Shown here piece after piece: positions 11,282-22,617 of a DNA stretch of 64,000 bases. The notes beneath the pieces are model-generated. The model saw only the letters and a program-made list of their open reading frames with translations, did not search any database and had not been told where the DNA came from. Position 1 is the stretch's first letter; each line of letters begins with the position of its first letter. Origin of the DNA: Misgurnus anguillicaudatus (Eukaryota > Chordata > Actinopteri > Cypriniformes > Cobitidae); NCBI RefSeq assembly GCF_027580225.2, contig NC_073346.2, positions 949,001 through 1,013,000 of the forward strand, read 5' to 3'. Made by a program: the position numbers and the translations under genes.

Positions 11282-12205
11282 ATTACCACCATAATACTAT
11301 TTATATTACTTCAATTCAGGATTTAATCTATCACACATCACTTGTCAGAAGTTTTAATGTTCGTAGTGACTTAAACCGTCAGCCATACTGAAAACAAGAA
11401 ATCAAAACATAATTTCAGTGTAAGCCATTACTTGTCACCAAAACTTATGGATGAGAATATAGTTCAAAGCACTTGTTACATGGTAGATGAAACAAGTGAA
11501 GTTGTGAAGTGTTAACACATAGTGTATGTTTGAACATTGTATACAATTGCACATTACTGTTAATTGTGATTTATTGACCTTTTAGGTTATTTGTCTAAGG
11601 TGAAATAATCTTACATTTCTTTCACAGAATGATGTCAAATTGTCTTATGGCAAAGTTTAATCTGAGGGTGGTGGACATCTGGGAAAGAAGTCTTCTAAAG
11701 GCACACCTTTGTATTATGTTATTCAAGGTAATTTGGGGAATGTTGATCTAAAAAAACTTATTGTATATTGATGTAATTTTTATTGCTATGCTTTATCTAT
11801 TCAGGGGACATCATAGCTCACCTGTCTTTAGCAGAAATATCCTGTTCATTTTTTGACAGTTACACACCTAATTAAGGGTCTTTCTCAAGGGCACCACAGT
11901 GGTATTGTAGAGGGAGGGTACAAATGCTGTTTCCCCCAAAACTGATCCAACACTTATTTAAAGCAGAACATATTTTTATGTTCTATAAACATAAAATTAT
12001 ATATATATATATGAAAGTAAGTGCATGTCATTTACCTCAATTTTTTTATTGTATTTATTATCTTCTCTTCCTTCAGATGCTGTGAAGAGGTGGAGCCCAA
12101 ATGCCACGGACTCGTAAATAGATGCAGCTATGGCAGATCCACCTCAACCACGGTCCAGGAAGAGCTGGGGATGGTGGATACAAAAAGCCAAGCAGCTGTA
12201 ATGTG
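11281..12205. other. AT-rich sequence with no recognised gene
   Basis: Low-GC intergenic DNA. A short frame at 12021-12209 has a Cys- and Ser-containing tail but no domain I can name and no splice context that convinces me. Confidence 0.5.
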
Positions 12206-12509
12206 TTAAAGAGAGAGTTCACCAAAAAATGAAAATTGTTATAATTTTCTTATCCATATGTTCCAAACCTGTATACCTTTATATTTTCTGCTGAACACAA
12301 AGATTGAAGAATGTTTGTAACTTCACAACCCATTAACTGTCAATATTTTTTTTTTACAATTTTAGTAATGGGTTGTGATATCTGCTTTGTTAAAAACATT
12401 CTTTCAAATATATTTGTGTTCAGCAGAACAAAGAAAGGTATACAGGTTTGAAACATGAGAGGAAATAAATGACTAAATATAAATTTTTGGGTGAACTATC
12501 CCTTTATTG
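12206..12509. mobile_element. Palindromic TTAA-flanked MITE (Angel-like)
   Basis: The left end is ttaaagagagttcacc followed by aaaaaatgaaaattg. The right end is aatttttgggtgaactatcc then cttta, so the ends are inverted repeats of about 30 bp. The inner arms (ttctgctgaacacaaag versus tttgtgttcagcagaac) pair as well, giving one long fold-back about 300 bp long. This resembles the Angel MITEs described from zebrafish. It encodes nothing. Confidence 0.75.
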
Positions 12510-12604
12510 AAAGTGTTTTGAAATTGTTATTATAGTTAAATGGTTCAAAAAATAAAAAGTGCTAAATCAGAACATGCTTCTTTTTTGCTTATGTCCACGA
12601 ATAA

Positions 12605-13536
12605 TGTAGCCTGGGTGCCAGCCGATCTTAGCCCCGCCCACCACATTTTGAAAAACGGGAAGATCGGTCTGGCGTTTTTCCGTTGAGGAGCTACTATGCG
12701 AATCCCAAAGCTGGTCGACGAATCAAATTCTGAGGGCGGGCTTTATACGATGATGGACAGATGATCAACAGTAACGTATCAACCACGTCACCAAAGAGCG
12801 CGAGTGTTGAATCTGTTTACAACGAAATGGCTGCCGCGGTAGAAATCAGATGTGTGGATTCTGACATTGAGTCTGTTCTAAAAGATATCGACAGAGCATT
12901 GATTTAAAAAGAGGAACAGAGAAACACAATCAAGGCATTTGTTGATGTTTTTGCCGTCCTTCCTATGGGATTCTGCAAAAGTTGGTCGCACTTATGGAGG
13001 ACAAAGTTAAAGAAGCAACTGAAATGAGTGTCACGGCGATGCAACTCGGCGTGCACGACAAGATGGATATAATTAGCGGTCTTTGCCAGCTTCTTTTCGT
13101 GACTGCTGAATAAATGGAGGGACATGCTAGGCTCCGATATTTTTCAAGCCAACGTAATAGCTATCGTCGTGGATGAAGTTCACCTAACGTACAAATGGTA
13201 AGAGATAGTCTTAATGTATAACTTAGTAAATACTTAATGTTGTGATATAAATGAAATGTTGTAAACATAGTAGGTGTTGATGTACGTTCGCTTACTCTGA
13301 CTTAGTAATCACAATGATGTTAGTGTCATTGTAGCGAAATAACTAGCAGTTCGGTCAGGCTGCAAAGGACGACATTTCAACATACGTCACACACTCCGTT
13401 GCTCTGATTGGTCGTAGGTCTATCCAATTGAGTGGAGAGGCATTTTTCGGTTGAGACACGCCTCATAATTTTAGCTCAATGGAGCCGTATCAGACTCAAA
13501 TTCTGACTGAATTGAGTATGACAACGTCAGGCTACA
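12605..13536 (+). mobile_element. Short terminal-repeat element carrying a RecQ-like helicase fragment
   Basis: The left end is TGTAGCCTG at 12605 and the right end is CAGGCTACA ending at 13536, a perfect 9-bp inverted repeat. AATAA lies on both sides (12600-12604 and 13537-13541), a possible 5-bp target duplication, though the motif is low-complexity. Inside is a decayed helicase exon (12827-13197). I cannot assign the superfamily, and the element is clearly internally deleted. Confidence 0.55.
12827..13197 (+). pseudogene. RecQ-like helicase N-terminal fragment, broken
   Basis: From the ATG at 12827 the frame reads MAAAVEIRCVD, then after an in-frame TAA continues KEEQRNTIKAFV and VFAVLPMGFCKS. 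That resembles helicase motif I, with Cys where a Gly is usual in GFGKS. Coding decays and resumes at 13124 as NVIAIVVDEVHLTYKW, a DExH-type motif II. The sequence between motif I and motif II is far shorter than in a real helicase, so there is an internal deletion. The last codon is followed by a good splice donor (tg|gtaagag), so the parent gene had introns. RecQ-like helicases unwind DNA; whether this came from a transposon gene or a captured host gene cannot be settled here. Confidence 0.6.
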
Positions 13537-13717
13537 AATAATGTATTCTTTAATGTGTTTGTGAAGTATACGTGATTAAAACGTTTTATGGACGTTCAGG
13601 TCTGACTGGACCAATTTTGAACCGATTTTGAACCTTTGTGAATATGTGTTAAACCTCAATACAATTGATTGCCTTTCACCATGTTACACAATGGGTGTAT
13701 ATTCATTTTATATGCAT

Positions 13718-14433
13718 GTTTAAACATACATTTAAACTATGCAGCAACACATTTAAAACAACACTATGTAGTTTTATTGTAAAAATGACTTACAGCTCCC
13801 CCATGTGGTTGAAAAGCGCAACAGTGCCTGGTATCAGACACTCTTCTCCAGGCAGGGGGAGGGGCGGAGCTGTGTTTCCTACCCTCCACCGCCACTTTCA
13901 GATTGTGCTTGTAGCAGCTAAGAGGCTGCTCAGGTTGCAGCAACAGTACAATTTGTCCAGTTAAAAGTTATCACTGAGATAATTTTAGAGACATTATTTA
14001 AGGGTAAAAAAACTATATAGTGTTGCTTTAAACATCCAGAAGACGGCACATTTAGACGTCCAGGGACGGGCAAAAAAGACGTGTAATTCACGGCCAGATG
14101 ACTTCAAAGACGTCCGCGCAACTTTAATTTAGGATATTTTCCAACCGTGGTGGGACGTAACGAGGGACGTCTGTTCAACGTCATAAAACATCCAAATGTT
14201 TGCTATATGGGGGCTTAAAACATATATTTAAACTATGCAGAAACACATTTAAACATCCAGAAGACGGCGCATTTATACGTCCAGGGACGTGCAGAAAAGA
14301 CGTGTAATTCACGGCCAGATGACATCAAAGACGTCGGCTCAACTTTCATTTTGGATATATTTTTCAACGCGGACGTGACGTGACGAACGGATGTCTTTTC
14401 AACGGTCATCACACGTCCAAATGTTTGTTGGGT
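13718..14433. repeat. Tandem duplication, two units of about 220 bp
   Basis: Unit 1 (13718-14212 minus a 271-bp insertion) and unit 2 (14215-14433) share acatccagaagacggc, gtgtaattcacggccagatg and acgtccaaatgtttg or close variants. The shared acgtcc words recall the tandem repeats at 26330-26615. No coding function is apparent. Confidence 0.8.
13757..14027. mobile_element. TTAA-flanked MITE inserted in unit 1 of the tandem duplication
   Basis: The ends are aacaacactatgtagtttt and aaactatatagtgttgct, inverted repeats. TTAA lies on each side (13753-13756 and 14028-14031). Unit 2 carries the empty site, acacatttaaacatccag, which shows both the exact insertion point and the TTAA duplication. The body holds a GC-rich stretch but no transposase. 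Confidence 0.85.
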
Positions 14434-16403
14434 ATCTGTTTGAAGCATATCTCTCCACGACAAAGGGTTGCCAGGCTTGGAAAAATAATCTTCCGAAAAT
14501 ATGTTGTCAAACAGGTCAAAATATCTCTTTTTGACTCCACTAACTGCCTCAAGCAAAACTTCTGGAAGTCTTTTAGAGAGTCTATGCTGTGAACTTTGCA
14601 TATTTTTGAAAATGCAATGTTTAGCTGATCATGATAACAGCTCATTAGTCATTTATTACCCACACAAACATGATTGTTTCTCTTTTCGATCAAACAAATC
14701 AGAAGATGACTTCAACATTCTTGAAGAATTTATAATTAAGTGTGCAATACTCATTAGACTTTTAGCCAACGTTCCATGGGTGTGATGTCTGAGGCTAAGA
14801 CTAACCAGTATGTGACTCTTATTTTAAAGTTCTGTGTGCCAAATCTGTAGTTCTGCGTACTTTTGTTCATTGGTCCGTGTGTTGATTGTTTCCCAGGTGG
14901 GTCTTGTTATCCCTGATTACTCTGTGTATATAGACCTACGGGGTCCTTCCAAGTCACTTCTGTCAGATGCTAGGCCTTTCCTGTATATGGGATATTTTCC
15001 AACATAAGACTCAGTCCTTTGTTGAAATTCCGAGGATCCTCGACATTGGAACAGTCCTTCGAAGGATGTCAATGATGTAGTATCCTTGAATTTTTGGCAT
15101 TGAGAAACACCACTAGTCTGCTTTTGAAAGCATAGGCAGCTCATGAGCAATGACTTCGGAGGCATGATGGCAGCTCTGAGAAATGCATTCGGACAGACTT
15201 CAAAGGCAGCATTACGGAATTGTGCTTAAAATAGAAACGGAGAGCGCCTTTGTGATAACTAATCCCATATTTGAAAAAGTACAATACTAATTTCTCACTA
15301 GAAATGCAATCAAAAGGTGTAAAAAGAGAAAATATAACGTTGTTTACACTACATTTGTGCTCCAGACGCTTCATATTTACACTAAATTTGTGCTCCAGCC
15401 GCTTCATTGGCCGCCATTTTTTTTTTTAACTTGACCCGGCTCAACCAATCACATTCCCTGTGCACGCCCACGCATAGAATTGTGGGACAAAACAATGAAG
15501 GTATTTCATGAAACAGAAAGTAAACCTAACATTAGATTCTGACGTCCCTTTATGCCTTGGTGCCCTAGTGATTCCATTGTCTGTTGTCAGTCAATGTCAG
15601 ATTGTGGTTTCCTGGTTTGGTTTTGTGTCAGTTTCTGTCTCTGGTTTTAGTTTTGCATTGCTTTTTTATCATTTGTATTACTTTGTTTTATGTTTAACAA
15701 AGTCACTTGCACCGCCTCTGCCTGCCTGTTTCCACAACATTACACATCACATTCTTAAGCTTGTTTTTATCCACAGAAGCTATGGATTGCAGCTGTAACG
15801 TGTCAGATGAGAACTGTCCCTCCCGACTAAGCCTGGTTTTACACAAGGGTTTATTTATTCTTTTTTTTTCAACCCTGTGCCCTGTCACTTTTGGTCCTGC
15901 CCTACCACAGCCTGTCTCTCCTAAATCCCTCATCAATCCTGCCCAGACTCCTTGTCCCAAACCTTCAACTTCACCCCCTGGACCTAAGACCCCTTTCTCA
16001 CCCAGTCCCACCCTGTCTGGACCTCCCCCCCTAAAACTCTGTCCCCCTCCTTCCAAGATTAAGAACCACTGCCTTAAAAGACTTTATGATGTAAAAGCTA
16101 TATGTAATATGTAAAATCAACTGCGTTGATTTGTTGTTGTCGCACTAATTGCATCATCGGGTTCTATGCTTCTATTGGTTCTTTATCTGCCGGTTGTCGT
16201 AGGGACATGTTACACAGCAGTTTTGTGTCTTAAAATTTTGTTGGAGGATAATTTTGATCGCAACGGTAATTAATCAGCTGTCTGTGAACATGTCCAACTA
16301 GCAATCAAAGACGGCAGATTTTAGCCTAGGATTCCATGAATCTTTTAGGATTTTAATTTTTTCCCAGACAGCTAAATCATAGCTGAAATCTCACTCAGCA
16401 GGG
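14434..16403. other. Intergenic DNA with no recognised gene
   Basis: Several short open frames are present (for example 15707-16114, rich in Pro and Ser because of a C-rich strand) but none shows a domain or conserved splice structure. A polypyrimidine-rich block lies near 15900-16050. Confidence 0.5.
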
Positions 16404-16883
16404 TGTCAGGATCCTGCCGGAACCTGCTGGATTTAGTCCAGCATGGCAGGGTTCTGACAGTACAATGTTTTGTGTGTGGAATGCATGGTCTGTATTGTGT
16501 ATACTAAACCATGTATTTCCTGTGTCTGATCACTTTTTACCCGCTCCCTTGCTTGTTATTATTTTCACCTGTGCCCCTCATTAGTTCTCCCTATTCAAGG
16601 TCCTTGTGTTTGTGGTTCTCTGCTTGTTTGTTCAGCTTTGTACATGTCCTGTTTTAGTCATTGATATCAAGTTAAGTTTACTGTTTAATGTTATTCAGGT
16701 TTAGTCTTGTTTTGTCAATTTTTTGTCTAGAGTTTTATATAGTTAGTCTAGTCTTGTCAGTGTTTTGTATATCTTGTTTCGTGTCGGTTTGTGCCCTATC
16801 GTGGGTTTTTGTTTTTGTAAATAAAATATCAGTGTTATCCAACTTCTGTTTGCACTTGGGTTTATCCGCCACCCCTCCTGACA
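16404..16883 (+). repeat. LTR of a retrotransposon (Gypsy-like guess), 480 bp
   Basis: It starts TGTCAGGATCCTGCC and ends CCCTCCTGACA, so the termini form a perfect 8-bp inverted repeat TGTCAGGA/TCCTGACA of the TG...CA type. A polyadenylation signal (aataaa) lies near 16821. A hairpin sits just inside the 5' end (caggatcctgcc versus ggcagggttctg). A related start on the minus strand at about 50739 shows it is a family. There is no second LTR nearby. Confidence 0.65.
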
Positions 16884-17340
16884 GAAAGAACAAGCCAATA
16901 TAAAACCCAGCAGACAAGGGATGGACTCTGATTGGTCTTCCCGAAGAGGTCTTTCATCAGTCGGCACCCTGGTTTCTCTCTGGTCTCCTCTACGATGGAT
17001 TTTCCCTCCTTCCACTCTTCCATGGCTTCTCATGCTAGCTGAGGTGTGTGTAGCCCTGCTCAAGGCCCCATCCTGGACTGCAACTGTTTTCCTCCTCCCG
17101 CCAATCCATCTGCCTCCAGGACCCCCTCCTGCTCTTCATCGCTCTCCATGGTGCAAGGTTGCCGGGATCATCTGCCCTCACCCCCTCATCCACCATCTTT
17201 GATTATTGTTTTTACCTCACAAGGGCAGGACTTACCGGGGTAGGGGCTCCTGGGCTTATGTAAATTTCGGGCCCTACACTTTTAGAATAAACGGTACAAA
17301 AGCTGTCACTGGGACGGTACCCTTTAAATAGGTCCTAAAA
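16884..17340 (+). other. Possible internal remnant of the LTR element, then repeat fragments
   Basis: Directly after the LTR comes gaaagaacaagccaat and aacccagcagac, which recalls the leader and gag start of fish Gypsy elements, followed by C-rich sequence to about 17225 with no intact frame. From 17265 a different repeat begins (acacttttagaataaacgg), into which the hAT element is inserted. Confidence 0.35.
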
Positions 17341-17362
17341 TTTACATATTTAATATATTTAC

Positions 17363-20300
17363 TAGGGATGTGCATCTCCATAACTGAGGCCGATGCGATA
17401 CGCATCTCGATGCATAGCCAACGATGCGATACATTAAAGATACATATAAGCAGCTACGATGCGATGCGATTCACTGCTATTACGATGCGGTGCGGTACTA
17501 TTTCGATTCGATTCAACACGATGCGACTCAGTGTAATATGAAGCAATGGAGAAAAATATGATACTATGCAATTTTACTATGCAGTTTTGTTCAAACATAG
17601 CCTACAGCAAAACTTAAGTGCCAAAGTATCTTAAGTGCCATCTAACTTTTTAGGCAAGGCTCTTTCACAAACAAAAGATTTGTTTTTTACAAAACCAAAA
17701 GAATAAATAAAAACAGGCATTCTTTTCCTGTCTTGTCTCTAGTTACTTTTAACAGCTCACACATTTAACAGGTGAAACAATTTGAGGATGCTGCTCAGGG
17801 ATAAACAAAGAATAATGTTCTGTAACTTCCCAGCAGGCTAAAGTGATTTCGGCAGGTAGGCTAACTCAGTGAGCAGAAAAGCAGGTGCTGTTCTAACATA
17901 AACAAAAATAAAAACCTTTCACAAACAGGTTAACAAAAATGAAAATATAAGAAAAACTATTATTGGCAGTCACAGACTGCTGTAAACCAGATTATCTCAA
18001 ATGTCCTACTTTAAGGTTTTTCTTCAGGAAAATCAGTTGATCTACATGATCAGGATGAAGCAAACTGCGCTGTGCAGTAACTATGTCTCCAGCTGTGCTA
18101 AACACTCTTTCAGAGGGTACACTTGTAGCTGGGATGGAGAGGTAGCTCTTTGCCAATGCTGAAAGCAGAGGAAGATCCACTTGTTTTTTCCACCACTGCA
18201 GCAAGTCGCCACTCAGACCTAAAGAATCCTTCTCTCTGTACTTTAAAATTTCCTCCTTAGCTCTCTCCCTTGTGTTCTTTGTCGTCTGTGGTCTCTCATT
18301 GTGGAAATTGCCAAACATCTGGTCCAAGGCTGTTTTCTTTTTGGGAGGAGCATCATCTAGGAGCAGAAGGGAAGAGAGGATTTTCAGAAATATTATATCA
18401 GTCAATACTATACTACAAAAATGTGACATACAATACTAGACCATAATAACACATGTACCTTCAAATCAACATAGAGTACATAACTTTTCCAACAGTTCCT
18501 AAACTTCTTATTAGAACATAGCAAACCTGTCTCTTCCTCTCTGTGGGGGCTCCTGTTACCACCTGTTTCATCTGTCTGGTCCTCATTCATTGTGCTCCCT
18601 GCCTGACAATAATTATTATAAAATCCAGAGACTGTTAGATTTCCTTAAACTAGACATAATTTAAGACACAAATAAATAAAAGTAACAAATTGGTATGAGA
18701 GAGAGAGAGAAAGAGTGACATACTGAGTAAATTCTTCTTACCTTTTCATCCATCTTCACCACCTCTCCTATTAGCTTCGTGAATATCATGTCCTTGGTTT
18801 CATTGTTATCCAGGAAAGCCAGGTCTTTAAAGCGTGGATCAAGGGCTGAGGCATAGTGGAGGAGGTCTTGTAGATATGTGTAGGGCCGTCAAAGTCCTGC
18901 CTGAATCGTTCCTTCATCTGGGAAATTACTGGCAGAACGCTATCATCTGGCTGGAAATGTCTCTTTAATTTGGCCTGAATTGGTGAGATCATTGAGATGG
19001 TGGGGTTTTTTCCTCACTGAGGAGTGTGGTTGCCACTTTCAGTGGAGACATCAATTTGATGACATCTTGAATTATTGCCATGTCTTCCTCTGTCAGGCTG
19101 GCCATGCATTCACTTCTCTTTATCTGCTTTGACAGCAGGGTGTTCAACACAGCAGGCTGTTGCTCCCAAAAACGCTCCAACATGTCAAGTGAACTGTTCC
19201 AGCTTGTGGAAACATCGTGGATAAGCTTGTGGTTTGGCAGGTGTAACTGGGCCTGCATTTCACGCAGAATTTCAATTGCTTTTGGGCTTCTATGAAAAAA
19301 CGTTACCACCTTCCTCACTTTTGTCAAAAGCTCAGACACCCTGTCCACTTTGAGGGATTTTTGCGAGGCTAGATTAAGTGTGTGCGCGATGCATCGCACA
19401 TGGGGGTCCATCTCTGCACCAACTCCGGCCAGCATCATATTTTTAGCATTGTCCATGACCAACGCTGTGTCCTTGATGTTGATATTCCACTCGCGGCAAA
19501 CGTTTTGCAGTAAAACTGCTAGATTATTCCCTGTGTGAGCCTCATTGAACACTCTTGTCTGAAGAACATGGTTTTGCAAAACCCACTCATCGTCAATATA
19601 GTGTGCTGTGACCGTTACGTATGAGTCCGTGGCACAAGACGTCCAGCCATCAACCGTAATTGCAACTCATTGGGCATTGCTTAATGACTCGGCTATCTCT
19701 CATCTAACTTTGTCATACAAAGCAGGGACTTGTTTCTCAGTGAATAGCTTTCTGTTTGGAATGTGGTACCTGGGCTCCAAGACGCGGAGGAGATACTGGA
19801 ATCCCTCGTTCTCTGTAACGCTGTATGGCTGAATGTCTTTACAAATAAAAAAGGTGATCGCTTCGTTTATTGCTTTGGAACGAGCAGAGTTGACAGCCAG
19901 CGGGGAGTGGAAAAAAGTTGTAATCGTTTGCTCACCCGGCGTCCTGCTGGCGGTACCACAGCGGCTAGTGCTAGCAACAGCCGATTCCGAGGGGGTGGGA
20001 GCCTCGGCTGCACTCACACTGTGTCGACGCTTCAAGTGTGTTGTTAAATTAGTCGTACTGCCTGTATATTTTATAGCGGCGCGACATATTTTACAAATTG
20101 CATGGGTTTTGTCAAGATTTCCATCTCGCTTATAAAACCCGAAGTGTTTCCAAACACTGGATTTTAAATGATTTGGTGGAAGAAAGAGTTCTGAGTCTGC
20201 CATGTTAATCCGTTTGTAGCGTTGTTGTGATACATCATATTCGCGCTGCAGCTGCAGTGGTGATGAGAGAACGCGCTTTAGGAACAGTTCAGAAAGGAGA

Positions 20301-20527
20301 AACCAGTCTAAAAGTTACATAATAAATTATTGCTTGCTTTATAAATAGTAAAATAATAGCGCATCTATATAAATGAATCGGTTTTTACCGATGCAGATAT
20401 GTTATAAACGATGCATCGCGATACAAATGCCAACTGTATCTGATGCACGCATATTTAAATCAATGCATCGCATCGTAAGCTTTTATGCCGATGCATCGAT
20501 GCGAATCGGTGAATCTTACCATCCCTA
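17363..20527 (-). mobile_element. hAT DNA transposon, nearly full length, minus-strand transposase
   Basis: The ends are TAGGGATG (17363) and CATCCCTA (to 20527). The flanks ATATTTAC (17355-17362) and ATATGTAC (20528-20535) match at 7 of 8 positions, the 8-bp duplication expected of hAT. The subterminal regions are full of gatgcgat-type words, likely transposase binding sites. The transposase gene occupies 17992-20203 on the minus strand. Length and structure are those of an autonomous parent, but the gene is broken. Confidence 0.9.
17992..20203 (-). pseudogene. hAT transposase (ZBED-like), three exons, inactivated
   Basis: Exon 1 (20203 down to 18742) starts MADSELFLPPNHLKSSVW with a BED finger (CKICRAAIKY then HLKRRH). 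The RNase-H-like core follows: TVDGWTSCATDSY (first Asp) and VMDNAKNM (second Asp), then CIAHTLNLA. A donor (aag|gtaaga) follows at 18741. Exon 2 is about 18602-18527 and exon 3 is 18356-17992, entered after a pyrimidine tract and ctcctag. Exon 3 holds the C-terminal dimerisation region with LSIPATSVPSERVFSTAG. Damage: TGA at 19700-19702 (Arg codon likely), TGA at 19667-19669 (Trp likely), and frameshifts near 19005 and 18893. The intron calls are mine from sequence signals. In a live element the protein would bind the ends and excise and reinsert the transposon. Confidence 0.88.
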
Positions 20528-20782
20528 ATATGTACACACTTACTCATCAAAGGAAATGTAAAATCATGAATCAGATAATTGGTGCTCTTTAATAATCATT
20601 TAGTTTTAACACTTACCAGAGCGACACACCAGAATCACCACCACACTTGCAAATGCATACAGCATGCATCTACATGTAATTGAGAGCATTCTGATAGACT
20701 GCTTATGTGTGTTATCATCATGTCAGTTTATCATAAGCAAAAAAGAAAATCTAAGGGCCAAAATGTACACAGTATTCTTTAA

Positions 20783-22613
20783 AGTGCCCATATTATGACT
20801 GCTTTTTCACAAGTTAAATAGGTGTATGAGTTCCATAAAGCATGTTGCAAAAGTTGTTTGCTCGAAATAGCTTGTAGGAAAAGATTGTTACCCATCTCCA
20901 GTAGCCTCTGTTTCAGTGCATTTCAGATTGTGCCGTTTTGAGCTAGTCATTACATATTTATGAGCTGCTGCTCCTTTGATCACGCCCCACTACTAACATC
21001 ATGTGCCCGTGCGCGTGCTCAGTGGTATCGTGAGTGGTACAGGCCTGTGTTATTATTTTTATATATTATTGTTAACGGGTTATGTTGCCAACAGACAAAT
21101 CAAGCAGAAAAGTATCACTAATAAGTACACTACAGGAGAAGAAACTCATCATGACACACAATGATTCCAGAGTAAATTGTGATGTAGCAGTCTCAACAAT
21201 ACACTCGTTTTCCCTGGACAATACTAACATATTCCCATTATAAAACATTTTCAAACTCATTATTTTCGCAAATGACAGAAATTTAGACCCGGCAGGGGAT
21301 GTATACTACTTGTGGGCCGCGTGCTAACTGAAGCTAGCGGGAGGTCAGGACCATAAAGTTATTAGAGACTCGGGGATACGTTGGCCTCGTCAGAAAAGCC
21401 GGGTCGATAAGGCCCGGTCTCGGTGTGTTAAACTCATCATGACACACAAAGATTCCAGAGTAAATTGTGATGTAGCAGTTTCTACAATACACTCGTTTTC
21501 CCTGGACAATACTAACATATTCCCGTTATAAAACATTTTCAAACGCATTATTTTCGCAAATGACAGAAAATTAGACCCGGCGGGGGATGTATACTGCTTG
21601 TGGGCCGCGTGCTAACTGCTAGAAGCTAGCGGGAGGTCCGGACCCTAAAGTTACAAGAGTCTCGGGGGTACGTTGGCCTAGTCAGAAAAGCCGGGTCGGT
21701 ATCGGTAAGGCCCGGTCTCGGTTAGTTTGGCAAAACACTTTTAGTTTGGCCGTTAAATATTTTTTTAACTTTCGAAACCACGCTGCAAACTATCTAGCCT
21801 GAAAAAATATCTATATAGCGTACTGTCTACAAACAATAACATATACATTTAAAAGGTATAATTTACGGCATTAGCATCAATGTATGATCTCTGTTTTGAG
21901 ATACAGATGCTCATAAATGTAGTATTTTGTGACAGAAGATGACAACATGCAAAATTTAACGTGACTTCTTACCTTTTGTGTTGATATAGCGATGGCAAAT
22001 CGAATCCAGTCTGTTTCAGATGTGTGAATAATCCATGAAAGTCCAATAAAATACATTCAATGACCATTTTTGTCCACAAATGCGTATAATCCCTGAACGC
22101 TAAGTACATAGTCTGTTGTTTACATCAGATTTTTCGTGAACGTCTTATCGCCTACAATCTGAGGAAAATTTGCGTCGTAACACACTGTATGTGAGATCAC
22201 ATTTTAGGTTTAAATAAACGCGTTTAAACTTTGTTTTTAAAAGTAGGCAGGAGTATAATCCATAATATCCAAATAGCGCTGTTATTTCCATGAGACATGA
22301 TAACAGCATAGAGGGTATCAGCGAAGTGACTGCTCTGTGCTCTCTAACTCCCTGGTGGGTGGAGACCTGCGAGTGGGGTGGTGGGCGGGAAAATTCAAAC
22401 TGAATGTGACGAAATGGCTAGTTACGTAACAAAGGAGCTGAGTTTGAACTCGCGCAATCTGAGACTCAAGGCAGAGGACATTCAGAAACCTGTAACTCAC
22501 TCAAAACAGCATGGATGGATTTTTTTCCAAGTTTGTATGCGTGTGGAAGCATCAGAGACACAAATGAACACACCAAAACCCAGAAAAATTGAGTTTTTCA
22601 TAATATGGGCACT
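20783..22613. mobile_element. TTAA-flanked DNA element with short inverted ends
   Basis: The left end aagtgcccatattatg and right end cataatatgggcactt are perfect inverted repeats. TTAA lies at 20779-20782 and 22614-22617. At 1.8 kb it is long for a MITE, but I find no transposase frame. It holds an internal direct duplication (21142-21725). TTAA targeting fits piggyBac or Kolobok; I cannot choose between them. Confidence 0.75.
21142..21725. repeat. Direct duplication inside the TTAA element, unit about 288 bp
   Basis: Copies start at 21142 and 21430 with aaactcatcatgacacaca. Both run through cactcgttttccctggac, gtgggccgcgtgctaact and aaggcccggtctcgg. They differ at scattered sites and small indels, so the duplication is not recent. 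Confidence 0.9.
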
Positions 22614-22617
22614 TTAA

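Noticed and set aside
12021..12209. 62-codon ORF with CCEEVEPKCHG
   Set aside because: Too short, no known fold, and it runs straight into the left end of a MITE.
15707..16114. 135-codon Pro/Ser-rich ORF
   Set aside because: Composition follows a C-rich strand; no domain or repeated motif and no transcription signals.
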